Positions 1 through 9,020 of a DNA stretch of 64,000 nucleotides are shown one piece after another. This DNA comes from Planctomycetota bacterium. Lineage in GTDB: Bacteria; Planctomycetota; UBA1135; GCA-002686595. The notes beneath the pieces are model-generated. The model ran no database searches and was not told where the DNA came from. It worked only from the letters and a program-made list of their open reading frames with translations. The first letter of the stretch is position 1. Each line of letters starts with the position of its first letter. A program made the translations under genes and the position numbers. The DNA is taken from the NCBI GenBank assembly GCA_016779205.1, contig JADHOC010000010.1, positions 46,108-110,107 of the forward strand, written 5' to 3'.

Positions 1-624
1 GGCGAGCTGCTCCGGACGCCGACGTTCGCATACATGAGGTACAGCAACGGGGCGGAGGAGCTGTACGACATGGGGCCTGCACCCCTCGGGGACCGCCTGC
101 AGTTCACGAACCTGGTGGGGAACCCCGCCTACGCGTCCACCCTCTCCATGCTCAGGGATCAGCTGGACGCCCGGGTGGCGGAGATCGACGAGGGCTCGGG
201 CGAGCTCTACTGCGCGGGAGACGGGTCAAGCGGCCTCTGCCCGTGCCTCTTCTTCGGCGGAGCCGGTGAGGGCTGCCTGCACTCGGCGGGCTCAGGCGCG
301 AGGCTCTCGGGGTCAGGGTATGCCAACGTGGCCGCGGACACCCTGCGGCTCGATGTGCTGGGTGGGCCGCCGGGCCGGCCGGGCCTGCTCGTCTCGGGCC
401 TCACTCCGACCGCAGCGCCGCTGGGCGATGGCCTGCTCTGCCTGCAGACCCAGGTCCGGTACACCCCGGTCCAGCTCGATGCCCAGGGGGCAGCCAGCTA
501 CGCCCAGCTCGGCTTCCCCTCGCTGGCGGGGAGCACCGTCCACTACCAGTTCGCCTTCCGGGACGCTGGCCCCTGCGGTGGCGGATTCAACCTCTCGAGC
601 GCCTGGCGTGTCACCTGGCACTGA
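1..624 (+). CDS. C-terminal part of a secreted sulfatase with planctomycete-type C-terminal domain (5' end outside window)
   Basis: The reading frame is open from base 1, so the start lies upstream. The first visible residues match a sulfatase C-terminus: a YMRY segment, then EELYDM, then FTNL and NPAY, the usual 'specify substrate, then DP.E..NL' end of family S1 sulfatases. From about visible residue 70 there is an extra domain with a CPC motif, GxGxGC and a GSGARLSGSG-like turn, followed by a beta-rich stretch ending in a Trp-rich tail. This domain recurs at the ends of secreted planctomycete proteins and may be a surface or sorting domain; that role is inference. The catalytic residues are not in the window, so activity cannot be judged. 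The next gene converges from the other strand 24 bases away. Confidence 0.75.
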   Translation, partial: GELLRTPTFAYMRYSNGAEELYDMGPAPLGDRLQFTNLVGNPAYASTLSMLRDQLDARVAEIDEGSGELYCAGDGSSGLCPCLFFGGAGEGCLHSAGSGARLSGSGYANVAADTLRLDVLGGPPGRPGLLVSGLTPTAAPLGDGLLCLQTQVRYTPVQLDAQGAASYAQLGFPSLAGSTVHYQFAFRDAGPCGGGFNLSSAWRVTWH

Positions 625-648
625 GCCGGCGCGCGCGGCGGGTGAGCC

Positions 649-1845
<1,197 letters not shown>

Positions 1846-1863
1846 GGGGCAGAATGTAGCGCT

Positions 1864-4800
1864 TCAGCGCGCCCCATTGCCAATCAGGAGCGCTTTAGCC
1901 GCCTGAAGAGCCTCGGCAGCTTCACCGTTGGACGGCTGAGCGGCGAGCGCCGCCTCGAACCACTCGATGGCCGCCTCGAGGTTCCCTGCCCGGGCCTCGA
2001 CCTTGCCGAGGAGGACCATCATGGGGACGTCGCCGGGGTGTTGCTCCAGCCACGCCAGGGCGCTCTCCCGTGCGATCCCGTCCCGACCGGCGCTCCCGGC
2101 GGCCTCGACGAGGGCCCCCAGGACCCGCGGTGTGTCGCCCTCGACCCGGCGGGCCTCCAGCAGGGCGTCCGTGGCCTCGCCGAAGCGCCCGAGCTCCGCC
2201 AGGGCCGCGCCGAGGTTCAGGTGGCCGATGGCGTAGTCCGGGTCCAGCTCCACCGCGGCGCGGTATGCCTTCTCCGCCAGGTCCACCCGGCCGAGCAGCA
2301 CGTGGCTGCGCCCGATGCCTTCGAAGGCGGCGGCGTCCTCGACCGCGAGGTCGGCGCGTCCACGAACGGCCTCCTGGAAGAGGGCCAGGGCGTCGCGGAA
2401 CCTGGACTCGTCGATCGCGAGCCGGCCGTGCTCGATGAGCAGGTGGGGGAAGCGGGCCTCGGTGGTGCCCAGGTCACAGAAGGCCTCGACGTCGGCGGAG
2501 TCGACCGGGCCGCGGAAGACGCGTAGGAGGCGTCCGTCGGCGTCGTACACGAGGGTGGCCTGGTCCGCCTCGTCGAGCGCCGCGGCGACCTCGGCGAATT
2601 CGAGGAGCACCTCCCGGGTCGGGTCCAGGTCGCGGTCCTCGGGGCCGCCCGTCCGGAGGAGCGCCTCGACGACGCGGACCTCGGGTTCGGCGAGGACGAG
2701 CGGAGTCACCGGGACGTCGCGGCCCTCGCGGATCCTCACCACCAGGGGCGCCGGGGCGAGCCCGAGCGCGGCGGGAGTGCGGGCCGTCCTTGCGATGTTG
2801 GCGGGCCACGGCGCGTCTCCGATGAGGTCTCCTCGACGGGGCCAGAGCTGCGCAGGTTCGTGGAGGTACTCCTTCGAGCCCTCCTGGATGGTCCACCGCC
2901 CGACCATCCTGATGCCACGGAGCTCCTGTCGTTGTCCGGAGGGCCACGTGATCTCGAGCGTCGGCTTGACCCAGTGGTGGGCGGTCGGAAGGAGCAGGTC
3001 GGGGGAGACCTGCGACTGGAAGCCCTCGATCAGCGAGACGTGGCGCGCGTACGCACGCTGCGCCTCCCCCATGGTGCGTCCCGAGATTTTGACGCGCGCG
3101 CCGAGGGGGACCCGGGGGCCGCGCTCGGGCACCAGCTTCAATCGCACCGCGAGCTGGACGCCGCGATTCTCGTAGTACACCAGCCCGCCCAGGGTCCACA
3201 GGGCGAGGTCGAGGTCGCCGTCCCCGTCCGGGTCGAAGGGCACGATGGCGCGACCGTCGTGGGAGGCGTCGATCCCGAGGCACCAGCCGGCGTCCACCCA
3301 GGGCCGATCGGCGGGGCCCCTGTCGGCCCGCACGAAGAGTCGGTCCCGCTCGTGGCCGTTGAAGGACCCCTGGAAGCGCAGGGACTCGTTCACGTCCTCG
3401 CTCCGCTCGCCCCGCTCCAGCCTGCGGCCGTCGTCGATGACCTGGCGCCAGTAGTAGGTCTGCCAGTCGCCCAGCCCCTGGTCCCGGTGGGAGGCGAAGC
3501 CGTTGGTGACCACGAGCTCCTGGGCCCCGTCGCCGTTCACGTCGACGAACTGGCACCCCCAGGCCCACTCCGCCTCGTTGACCCCGAGGCCGCGGGCCCG
3601 GTCGGGCCAGGGGCCAGGCTCGGCGGGCTCGGAGTAGAGGGCGTTCCCGCGGGCGATGGTGTCGACCCGGCCCCGCATGGTCTCGGAGAGGCCCTCGGCG
3701 ACGGGGACCATGCGCATGCCCTCCTCGCTGGACATGTTGGACACGTACAGGTCCCAGCGCCCGTCGCACTCGAGGTCTGCGAGGGCCGCGCCCATGGTGT
3801 ACGCGCTGACGCCGCCCAGCCCCATGGCGTCGTCCGCCACAAAGCGGCCGCCCTCGTTGCGCCAGAGCACGTTGGGCCCGAAGTCGTTGCCCTCGAACAG
3901 GTCGGTGTCGCCGTCGTGGTCCGCGTCGAAGGCCAGGGCCACGTAGGTGTACCCCGTGCCCGTGATGCCGCGGGCCTCGCTCTCCTCGGTGAAGCGCAGG
4001 CCGCCCTGGTTGATGAGCAGGTGGTTGTCGGCGCCGTCGTGGGCCTCGACGGTGTTGTAGTCCGGCCCGCGGGACTCGCCGCTGCCGTAGACGGCGAAGA
4101 ACAGATCCAGGTCGCCGTCGCCCTCCACGTCCAGGGGCGCCACCGTCTGCACCGCGAGGCGGCGCAGGCCCACGGGGTTGGGGAGGGCGAACGCATCGGG
4201 GAGGTGGCGCCAGGTCCCAGGCTCGGCGTCTGTCCGCGTCCACAGACCGGCGAAGGCCTGCGCGCCACGGTACCGGCTCGTCTCCGACGCCACGATCTCC
4301 TCCAGCCCGTCGCCGTCCAGGTCCACGAACAGCACGAAGGCGGGGCGGTCGGCGAGGCGCTCCATGGGGAGGGGGATCGGCACGAAGCCGCCGACTCCGT
4401 CATTGCGGAACAGGATCGTTGACTCGTTGCTGCGGGTGGCGATGAGGTCGTCGAACCCGTCCCGGTCGAAGTCCACCACGGAGAGGCCGCCCAGGGTCAG
4501 GGTCCGGTGTCGGTCCACGAAGTCCTGGAGCAGGCGCTCGTTCTCGGCGCTGGTGCCGAAGGTGAGGCCGACCTCCATGGTCCGGTCCACGTAGCGCGCC
4601 GGGTCATCGCACTGGAGTCGCACCCCCGCGCCGAGGGGGTGGAGGTCACTCGCCTCACAGGGGTGAAAGCGCGTGAGGCGCCAGTCCTCACCCGGGGCGG
4701 TCTGCGCCTCAATCTCGGCGTAGAGGGTGACGTCCACGCGCTGGGCGGCGGGAGGTACGGCCGGTTTCGAAGGAGCCAGTGGGCCTCCCGGGGGTCTGAC

Positions 4801-5364
4801 CTCGGATCGGATGCTGGAGGTCCCGTCGGCATCCTCCGGTTCGTCCGGATTGGCAGGCGGCTCAACTCCGGCCCACCGGAGGCGAACACGGCCGATGGCG
4901 CGCTCTCCGGCGGGCTCGAGCTCGAAGCGGTCGAGCTCCAGCTCCACGCGCGCCGGGCTGGCGGTCCGGGGCCCGAGCTGCCGGAGCCGTGAGACGAATT
5001 CGTCCGGATCCTGGGTGAAGTGGGCGCTCCCCTTCAGCCACCGGACCTCGATGCCCGCGGCGGGCTCGGCGGGCCCCGGCTCCCTGATCGTGCCCGCGAA
5101 GTCCCCTTCGTCGAGGCTGCGGCTGGCTCGCTCCAGGTCGCCGCGGGCGAGGGGCTCGAGGAGCAGCGCGAGCAGATCCTGCTCGAGGCGGAGCGCCTCG
5201 GGCTCGGAGCGATCCAGGTCCACGAGGTGTGCGACCGGTGGAACCGGGCGCGATGAGCCGGGCTCCTTTGATCCGCCGCCGCAGCCCGACAGGGGGGCCA
5301 CGGCCAGGAGGACGGCGCCGAGGGCTGTGCCCTGGCAGGTGACGGAGGACTTGCGGGGGATCAC
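1864..5364 (-). CDS. Large lipoprotein with FG-GAP/VCBS repeats, ASPIC/UnbV domain and C-terminal TPRs (CRTAC1-like)
   Basis: 1166 residues with a GTG start. The N-terminus is a lipoprotein signal with lipobox LSGC (Cys28). From about 280 to 720 there are repeated Asp-rich calcium-loop motifs (DFDRDGFDDL, DLDGDGLEEI, DADHDGDTDLF, DVNGDGAQEL), typical of FG-GAP/VCBS beta-propellers. About 730-830 fits the ASPIC/UnbV domain, with LGARVKISG and a WPSGQ motif. A linker about 840-940 may be a degenerate thioredoxin-like segment, and 950-1166 holds TPR-type helices (AYRAAVELDPDYAIGHLNLG and similar). The family is abundant in planctomycetes and is thought to act in extracellular binding; the ligand is unknown. 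The start is 60 bases from the divergent neighbour, so the two probably share a promoter region. Confidence 0.88.
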   Translation of the reverse strand: MIPRKSSVTCQGTALGAVLLAVAPLSGCGGGSKEPGSSRPVPPVAHLVDLDRSEPEALRLEQDLLALLLEPLARGDLERASRSLDEGDFAGTIREPGPAEPAAGIEVRWLKGSAHFTQDPDEFVSRLRQLGPRTASPARVELELDRFELEPAGERAIGRVRLRWAGVEPPANPDEPEDADGTSSIRSEVRPPGGPLAPSKPAVPPAAQRVDVTLYAEIEAQTAPGEDWRLTRFHPCEASDLHPLGAGVRLQCDDPARYVDRTMEVGLTFGTSAENERLLQDFVDRHRTLTLGGLSVVDFDRDGFDDLIATRSNESTILFRNDGVGGFVPIPLPMERLADRPAFVLFVDLDGDGLEEIVASETSRYRGAQAFAGLWTRTDAEPGTWRHLPDAFALPNPVGLRRLAVQTVAPLDVEGDGDLDLFFAVYGSGESRGPDYNTVEAHDGADNHLLINQGGLRFTEESEARGITGTGYTYVALAFDADHDGDTDLFEGNDFGPNVLWRNEGGRFVADDAMGLGGVSAYTMGAALADLECDGRWDLYVSNMSSEEGMRMVPVAEGLSETMRGRVDTIARGNALYSEPAEPGPWPDRARGLGVNEAEWAWGCQFVDVNGDGAQELVVTNGFASHRDQGLGDWQTYYWRQVIDDGRRLERGERSEDVNESLRFQGSFNGHERDRLFVRADRGPADRPWVDAGWCLGIDASHDGRAIVPFDPDGDGDLDLALWTLGGLVYYENRGVQLAVRLKLVPERGPRVPLGARVKISGRTMGEAQRAYARHVSLIEGFQSQVSPDLLLPTAHHWVKPTLEITWPSGQRQELRGIRMVGRWTIQEGSKEYLHEPAQLWPRRGDLIGDAPWPANIARTARTPAALGLAPAPLVVRIREGRDVPVTPLVLAEPEVRVVEALLRTGGPEDRDLDPTREVLLEFAEVAAALDEADQATLVYDADGRLLRVFRGPVDSADVEAFCDLGTTEARFPHLLIEHGRLAIDESRFRDALALFQEAVRGRADLAVEDAAAFEGIGRSHVLLGRVDLAEKAYRAAVELDPDYAIGHLNLGAALAELGRFGEATDALLEARRVEGDTPRVLGALVEAAGSAGRDGIARESALAWLEQHPGDVPMMVLLGKVEARAGNLEAAIEWFEAALAAQPSNGEAAEALQAAKALLIGNGAR

Positions 5365-5424
5365 GGAATGGAAGGTACGGGGCCCCCTTCGGAGCAGCTG
5401 GCGTGAAGTCTACAATCGCCCCCC

Positions 5425-6297
5425 ATGGAGCAACGCGTCACAGCCCCCGCCTCGGGCCTCCTGAAGGCGACCCTCGTACTCTCACTCTTCGGGTGCGTGA
5501 GCCCCGCGGCTCCGCCCAGCGCCGGGCCCCAGCCGGCGCCTGTCGTCCGAGCGGAGCCAGGCGTGGCCACCGCTGCAGATGAGCCCGCCACGACGGCCGA
5601 GCCCCCGGCCGCGGCGCAGCCCGCGGCCGCGGAGTCGGACACTCAGGCGGCCGCGAGGCAGATGGCGGAGATGATCGGGCTGCTCCAGGAGTCCGAGGGC
5701 GCTCCGCTGATCGCGGCCTACGCCGAGGCGAACGGCGTGGGTGGGGCGGCCGAGATCCTGGTGCGCCTGGACCCCGAGCTCCGCAGCAAGCTGATCCGTG
5801 AGCTGCAGAGGTCCAACCCGGACGACGTGGCCGAGTACATGGAGGCCCTCGCCCTGGCCGCCGCCAGCGCAGACCGCTCCATCAAGCAGCTCCGCGAGGA
5901 GGCGAACCAGGTCATCGACGACTGGCACGCCGCCGCGGCCCGCGGCGACCGGGACGGCTACCTGGGGAGCATGGCGCCGGACGCTCGCTTCCTGGGCACG
6001 GACTCCACCGAACGCTGGGACCTGGCGCAGTTCACGAGCTACGTGAACGAGCACTTCAAGCCCGGGAGCGGCTGGACCTTCCTGCCGGACGAGCGCGCCC
6101 TGCAGATCTCCACCTCGGGGAGGTCGGCGTGGTTCGACGAGCGGCTCGCGAGCGAGAGCTACGGCGAGCTCCGCGGAACGGGGGTCCTCGAGCGCGTCGG
6201 GGACGCCTGGAAGGTGGCGCACTACAGCATGACCTTCACGGTGCCCAACGACGTGGCGGCGGACGTGGTGGAGGCGGTCAGCCGCTCCTCCCAGTGA
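5425..6297 (+). CDS. Lipoprotein with NTF2-like (SnoaL-type) domain
   Basis: 290 residues. Lipobox LFGC at Cys24 follows a hydrophobic h-region, then an Ala/Pro-rich linker to about 75. Residues 75-145 are helical and charged. From about 150 to 280 the pattern matches a nuclear-transport-factor-2-like fold: VIDDWHAAAARGD, a MAPDARFLGTD strand-turn, then GTGVLERVGDAWKVAHYSMTF, the usual last two strands of SnoaL_3/DUF4440 proteins. Such domains often form small ligand pockets, but no catalytic residue can be assigned. The last 20 bases overlap the convergent gene on the other strand. Confidence 0.75.
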   Translation: MEQRVTAPASGLLKATLVLSLFGCVSPAAPPSAGPQPAPVVRAEPGVATAADEPATTAEPPAAAQPAAAESDTQAAARQMAEMIGLLQESEGAPLIAAYAEANGVGGAAEILVRLDPELRSKLIRELQRSNPDDVAEYMEALALAAASADRSIKQLREEANQVIDDWHAAAARGDRDGYLGSMAPDARFLGTDSTERWDLAQFTSYVNEHFKPGSGWTFLPDERALQISTSGRSAWFDERLASESYGELRGTGVLERVGDAWKVAHYSMTFTVPNDVAADVVEAVSRSSQ

Positions 6298-7666
6298 CCC
6301 CAGGACCCGCCTCCGCGGCGGGGTTCCCCAGGGCCCGGGAGGCGCTCCGGCTCCGGAACCAGAGCCACGCCGTCTGGACCAGCCCGGCGATGACGAAGGT
6401 GACCAGGGCCCAGTTCAGGCCCGAGACGCCGAGGTCGTCCGCGCGCAGGACGCCGAGCTCCAGGAGGCCCCACGCGAGCACGAAGTAGATCAGGACCGCC
6501 TCGGTGATGGGGCGGGTCTGGTGGGCGTGGACGAGGAGCCCCTGGAACCAGCTCTGGGCGACCTGGTAGGCGGGCATGAGCAGGCAGAGGGCGGCGCCCA
6601 GGCGGGCCATGGGGATCAGCTCCTCCGGGATGCGCTGGACCACGCCGAACCAGAGCCCCGAGAGGGGCGTGAAGGCCATGACCGCCAGCACCGCCGCGGT
6701 GATGGTCGCGAGCCCGAAGCCGAAGCGTCGCAGCGCCCGCGGGCCCCCGCCGAGGGCGACGAGGGTGACCACGACCTCATTGAAGGCCATGCCGACGCTG
6801 CGGGTGGTGAACACCAGAGAGTGGACGGGGCCCCATGCGGCCACCGAGTCCAGAGCCCGCGGCATGCGGTTCATCCCCGCGGCGCCGATGGGTTGAATGA
6901 AGAGCGCCACCAGCGGGGTGAGGGCGAGGGGCGTGTAGAACCGCAGGAAGCGCGCCATGTTCATGGCCTCGCCCTCGGGCTCCTCCCGCAGGGCCCCGTG
7001 GATCTCCTTGACCCGCCAGTGGGCGTAGAGGGCCTCGGCGGTGACCCCGGTGGCCACCCCGAAGCCCGCCACGGCGATCCCCGAGAGGCCCGTCCACACC
7101 CCGAGCCCGGCCAGGACCGCGGCGGTGGCCACGAGGCGAACGGCCGTCCCGACGCCCACGGCGCCGCTGCGCTCGAAGCGGATGAGGGCCCCTTGCTGGG
7201 TCCGCCGGTAGCCGATGGCCAGGGTCCACGGGGTCATGATCTGGAGCCCAACCCGGCCGGGCTCCAGCACGCGGGCGTCACAGCCCAGGAGCTCGAGCGC
7301 GACGAAGTCATAGAGCGGCGTGAACGCGATGAGGGCGTGGAGCAGGGAGAGCAGCACGCTGAGCACCACGCCGTAGCGGAGGACCGCCGAGTAGCGCCGC
7401 CAGGAGGTGGAGAGCCGCGTCGACGCGGCCAGCATCATGATGATCGGGCCCTCGATCACCAGGCTGATGGGGAAGACCACCGAGCTCCACGCGGCGAGGT
7501 TGATCTTGGCCTCGGGGAGGCGCGAGACGGACGCGATCACCAGGGTCGGCTCCATCGCCATCAGGACCCAGCTCGCCGCCAATGGCGCCCAGAGGCGGAG
7601 GACCCGGCGCACATCCACGGGCTTGTCGCCCGGAACGGGGTGGTCGGGGGGCGTGGGGGAGCTCAA
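6278..7666 (-). CDS. Multi-pass membrane protein, MATE/flippase-like
   Basis: 462 residues with roughly 12 hydrophobic segments spread over the whole length, typical of the MATE/polysaccharide flippase superfamily. The first segment (APLAASWVLMAMEPTLV) and the paired half with VGMAFNEVVV suggest two related halves. Conserved polar features such as TPW...GYRRTQQG near 145-165 resemble a MATE-like or ANKH-like subgroup, but the substrate is not inferable. The upstream-most start is a TTG at 7666; an in-frame GTG about 20 codons later is an alternative and would still keep the first membrane segment. The 3' end overlaps the convergent lipoprotein gene by 20 bases. Confidence 0.7.
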   Translation of the reverse strand: MSSPTPPDHPVPGDKPVDVRRVLRLWAPLAASWVLMAMEPTLVIASVSRLPEAKINLAAWSSVVFPISLVIEGPIIMMLAASTRLSTSWRRYSAVLRYGVVLSVLLSLLHALIAFTPLYDFVALELLGCDARVLEPGRVGLQIMTPWTLAIGYRRTQQGALIRFERSGAVGVGTAVRLVATAAVLAGLGVWTGLSGIAVAGFGVATGVTAEALYAHWRVKEIHGALREEPEGEAMNMARFLRFYTPLALTPLVALFIQPIGAAGMNRMPRALDSVAAWGPVHSLVFTTRSVGMAFNEVVVTLVALGGGPRALRRFGFGLATITAAVLAVMAFTPLSGLWFGVVQRIPEELIPMARLGAALCLLMPAYQVAQSWFQGLLVHAHQTRPITEAVLIYFVLAWGLLELGVLRADDLGVSGLNWALVTFVIAGLVQTAWLWFRSRSASRALGNPAAEAGPGVTGRSG

Positions 7667-7703
7667 GGGCGGAGAGGGTGCATCGGCGCCGGCCCCGAAG
7701 CAA

Positions 7704-7742
7704 GGCGAACCCGGCGCGCGCGCTGCGCGGGCCGGGTTCGCC
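7704..7742 (-). terminator. GC-rich hairpin ending the ABC/DUF4340 operon
   Basis: A perfect 12-bp inverted repeat (left arm 7704-7715, right arm 7731-7742) encloses a GC-alternating loop that can pair further. It lies 12 bases after the DUF4340 stop codon. On the minus strand it is followed by TTGCTT, a weak U-tract, so it is a plausible intrinsic terminator or 3'-end stabiliser. Confidence 0.6.
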
Positions 7743-7754
7743 TGGGGGGGATCG

Positions 7755-9020
7755 TCAGATGCCGCCGCCTTCGGGTGGCGGCGTCAACTTCAGGGGGACC
7801 GGGTCGACGGCCCCGCTGCCGGTCGCGCCCGATGGCGCGGCGCCTTCCTCTGCTTCCGCCTCGGGCTCGGGCTCGGGCTCGGGGGCGGGCTCCATCACGC
7901 CCTCGGGGCGCAGGCGGAAGCTGGTCTCCTTCCAGGTCGGCAGGGCGTACGCCCAGCCCTCCGTGGCGGCCCGGAGCTCGGCGAGCTCCGCCTCCAGGTC
8001 GGCGCGTGACGGCCCCTCATCCTCAACCTCGCCGGGGTCCTCCCCCGTGGCAGGGGCGGCGTCCTCGGCCTCGGGCGCGAGGTCGAAGGTCAGGCGCGAC
8101 CAGGTGACCATGGTCTCGGGGTCGTCCGAGCTGGGGACCTTCATGGTCTCGACGCTGACCTGGAGGCCACCTTCCGTGGTGAAGCTCGCGTTGGAGATCG
8201 TCTCCTCCGGCCAGTCGAGGGAGTCCGCCTTGCGCACGTCATCGAAGCGGAGCCGCTGCAGGGCGCCCACCAGTTGCGCGGTGCCGGAGGGCGTCTTGGC
8301 GACCATGCCGTCCGGGATGTTCCGGACGACCATCTCGTTCTGCCCCATGTCCTCGCGGACCGCGACCACCTCCTCGCCGTCGGGGTGGGTGATGGTGGCC
8401 GCCGAGATCCGGCTGCGGTCGATGTTGAGGAACTCCTGGTTCACCCACCCCAGCGTCCGGGAGTCCACCCCGAGCTGGCCCGCGGCGAGGAACGTCTGCG
8501 GCCCCTCGCCGGGGAGGGTGTAGTACTGGGCGTCGGGCGTGACGCCCATCTGGGCCGCCGCGGGCTCGGCCCGGCTGGTGCGTTGGTTCCCGATCAGGAC
8601 GGTCTCCACCGTCGCGCCGCTCGCGTCGCTCAGGGTGACCCGCACGGAGGACGACCCCTCGAGGTCCGGGGCCACGAGACCGAGGCGCTCGTGACGGTCC
8701 GCGTTGGCGGTCTTGGCCTCCAGGCGCCGGGCGTCCCGAAGGTCGAGGAGGAGGGTCCGGATCTTCTCCTCGTTCGCCGGATAGTCCGCGGCCTCCGAGA
8801 GGACCCAGCCGGCGTCCGTGGCGCGCAGGGTGGTCGGGCCGTTCGAGGTCTCGATGAGGATCCCGCGGACGTCGTTCACGCGCTCCACGAGGCCGGGCAG
8901 CAGCCGCTCCTCGAGGGTCGCCGGGCGCGAGTCCCGGTCGCGCCCCGCCTGGAGCGCGGCGGTGGCCGCGACGGTGGCGACCGTTGCGGCCCCGAGGATC
9001 AGGATGGTCTTCTGGTTCAC
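7755..9020 (-). CDS. DUF4340 domain protein, membrane-anchored
   Basis: 421 residues starting at GTG. A single N-terminal hydrophobic segment (about 5-22) anchors a periplasmic beta-rich domain. The pattern ATDAGWVLSEAADYPANEEKIRTLLLDLRDARR matches the DUF4340 family, found as the last gene of GldA/F/G-like ABC operons. The C-terminus from about 340 is Glu/Pro-rich with an EPEPEPE stretch and looks disordered. The GTG overlaps the stop of the GldG-like gene by four bases (GTGA), so translation is coupled. Its molecular function is unknown; it probably works with the ABC complex. Confidence 0.85.
   Translation of the reverse strand: MNQKTILILGAATVATVAATAALQAGRDRDSRPATLEERLLPGLVERVNDVRGILIETSNGPTTLRATDAGWVLSEAADYPANEEKIRTLLLDLRDARRLEAKTANADRHERLGLVAPDLEGSSSVRVTLSDASGATVETVLIGNQRTSRAEPAAAQMGVTPDAQYYTLPGEGPQTFLAAGQLGVDSRTLGWVNQEFLNIDRSRISAATITHPDGEEVVAVREDMGQNEMVVRNIPDGMVAKTPSGTAQLVGALQRLRFDDVRKADSLDWPEETISNASFTTEGGLQVSVETMKVPSSDDPETMVTWSRLTFDLAPEAEDAAPATGEDPGEVEDEGPSRADLEAELAELRAATEGWAYALPTWKETSFRLRPEGVMEPAPEPEPEPEAEAEEGAAPSGATGSGAVDPVPLKLTPPPEGGGI

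Noticed and set aside
2474-4243. 589-residue Arg/Pro-rich minus-strand ORF
   Set aside because: It lies in another frame of the FG-GAP lipoprotein gene and has the Arg/Pro/Gly composition typical of GC-rich shadow frames.
6521-8107. 528-residue plus-strand ORF
   Set aside because: It is antisense to the MATE-like and DUF4340 genes and is His/Arg/Gly-rich with no domain pattern.
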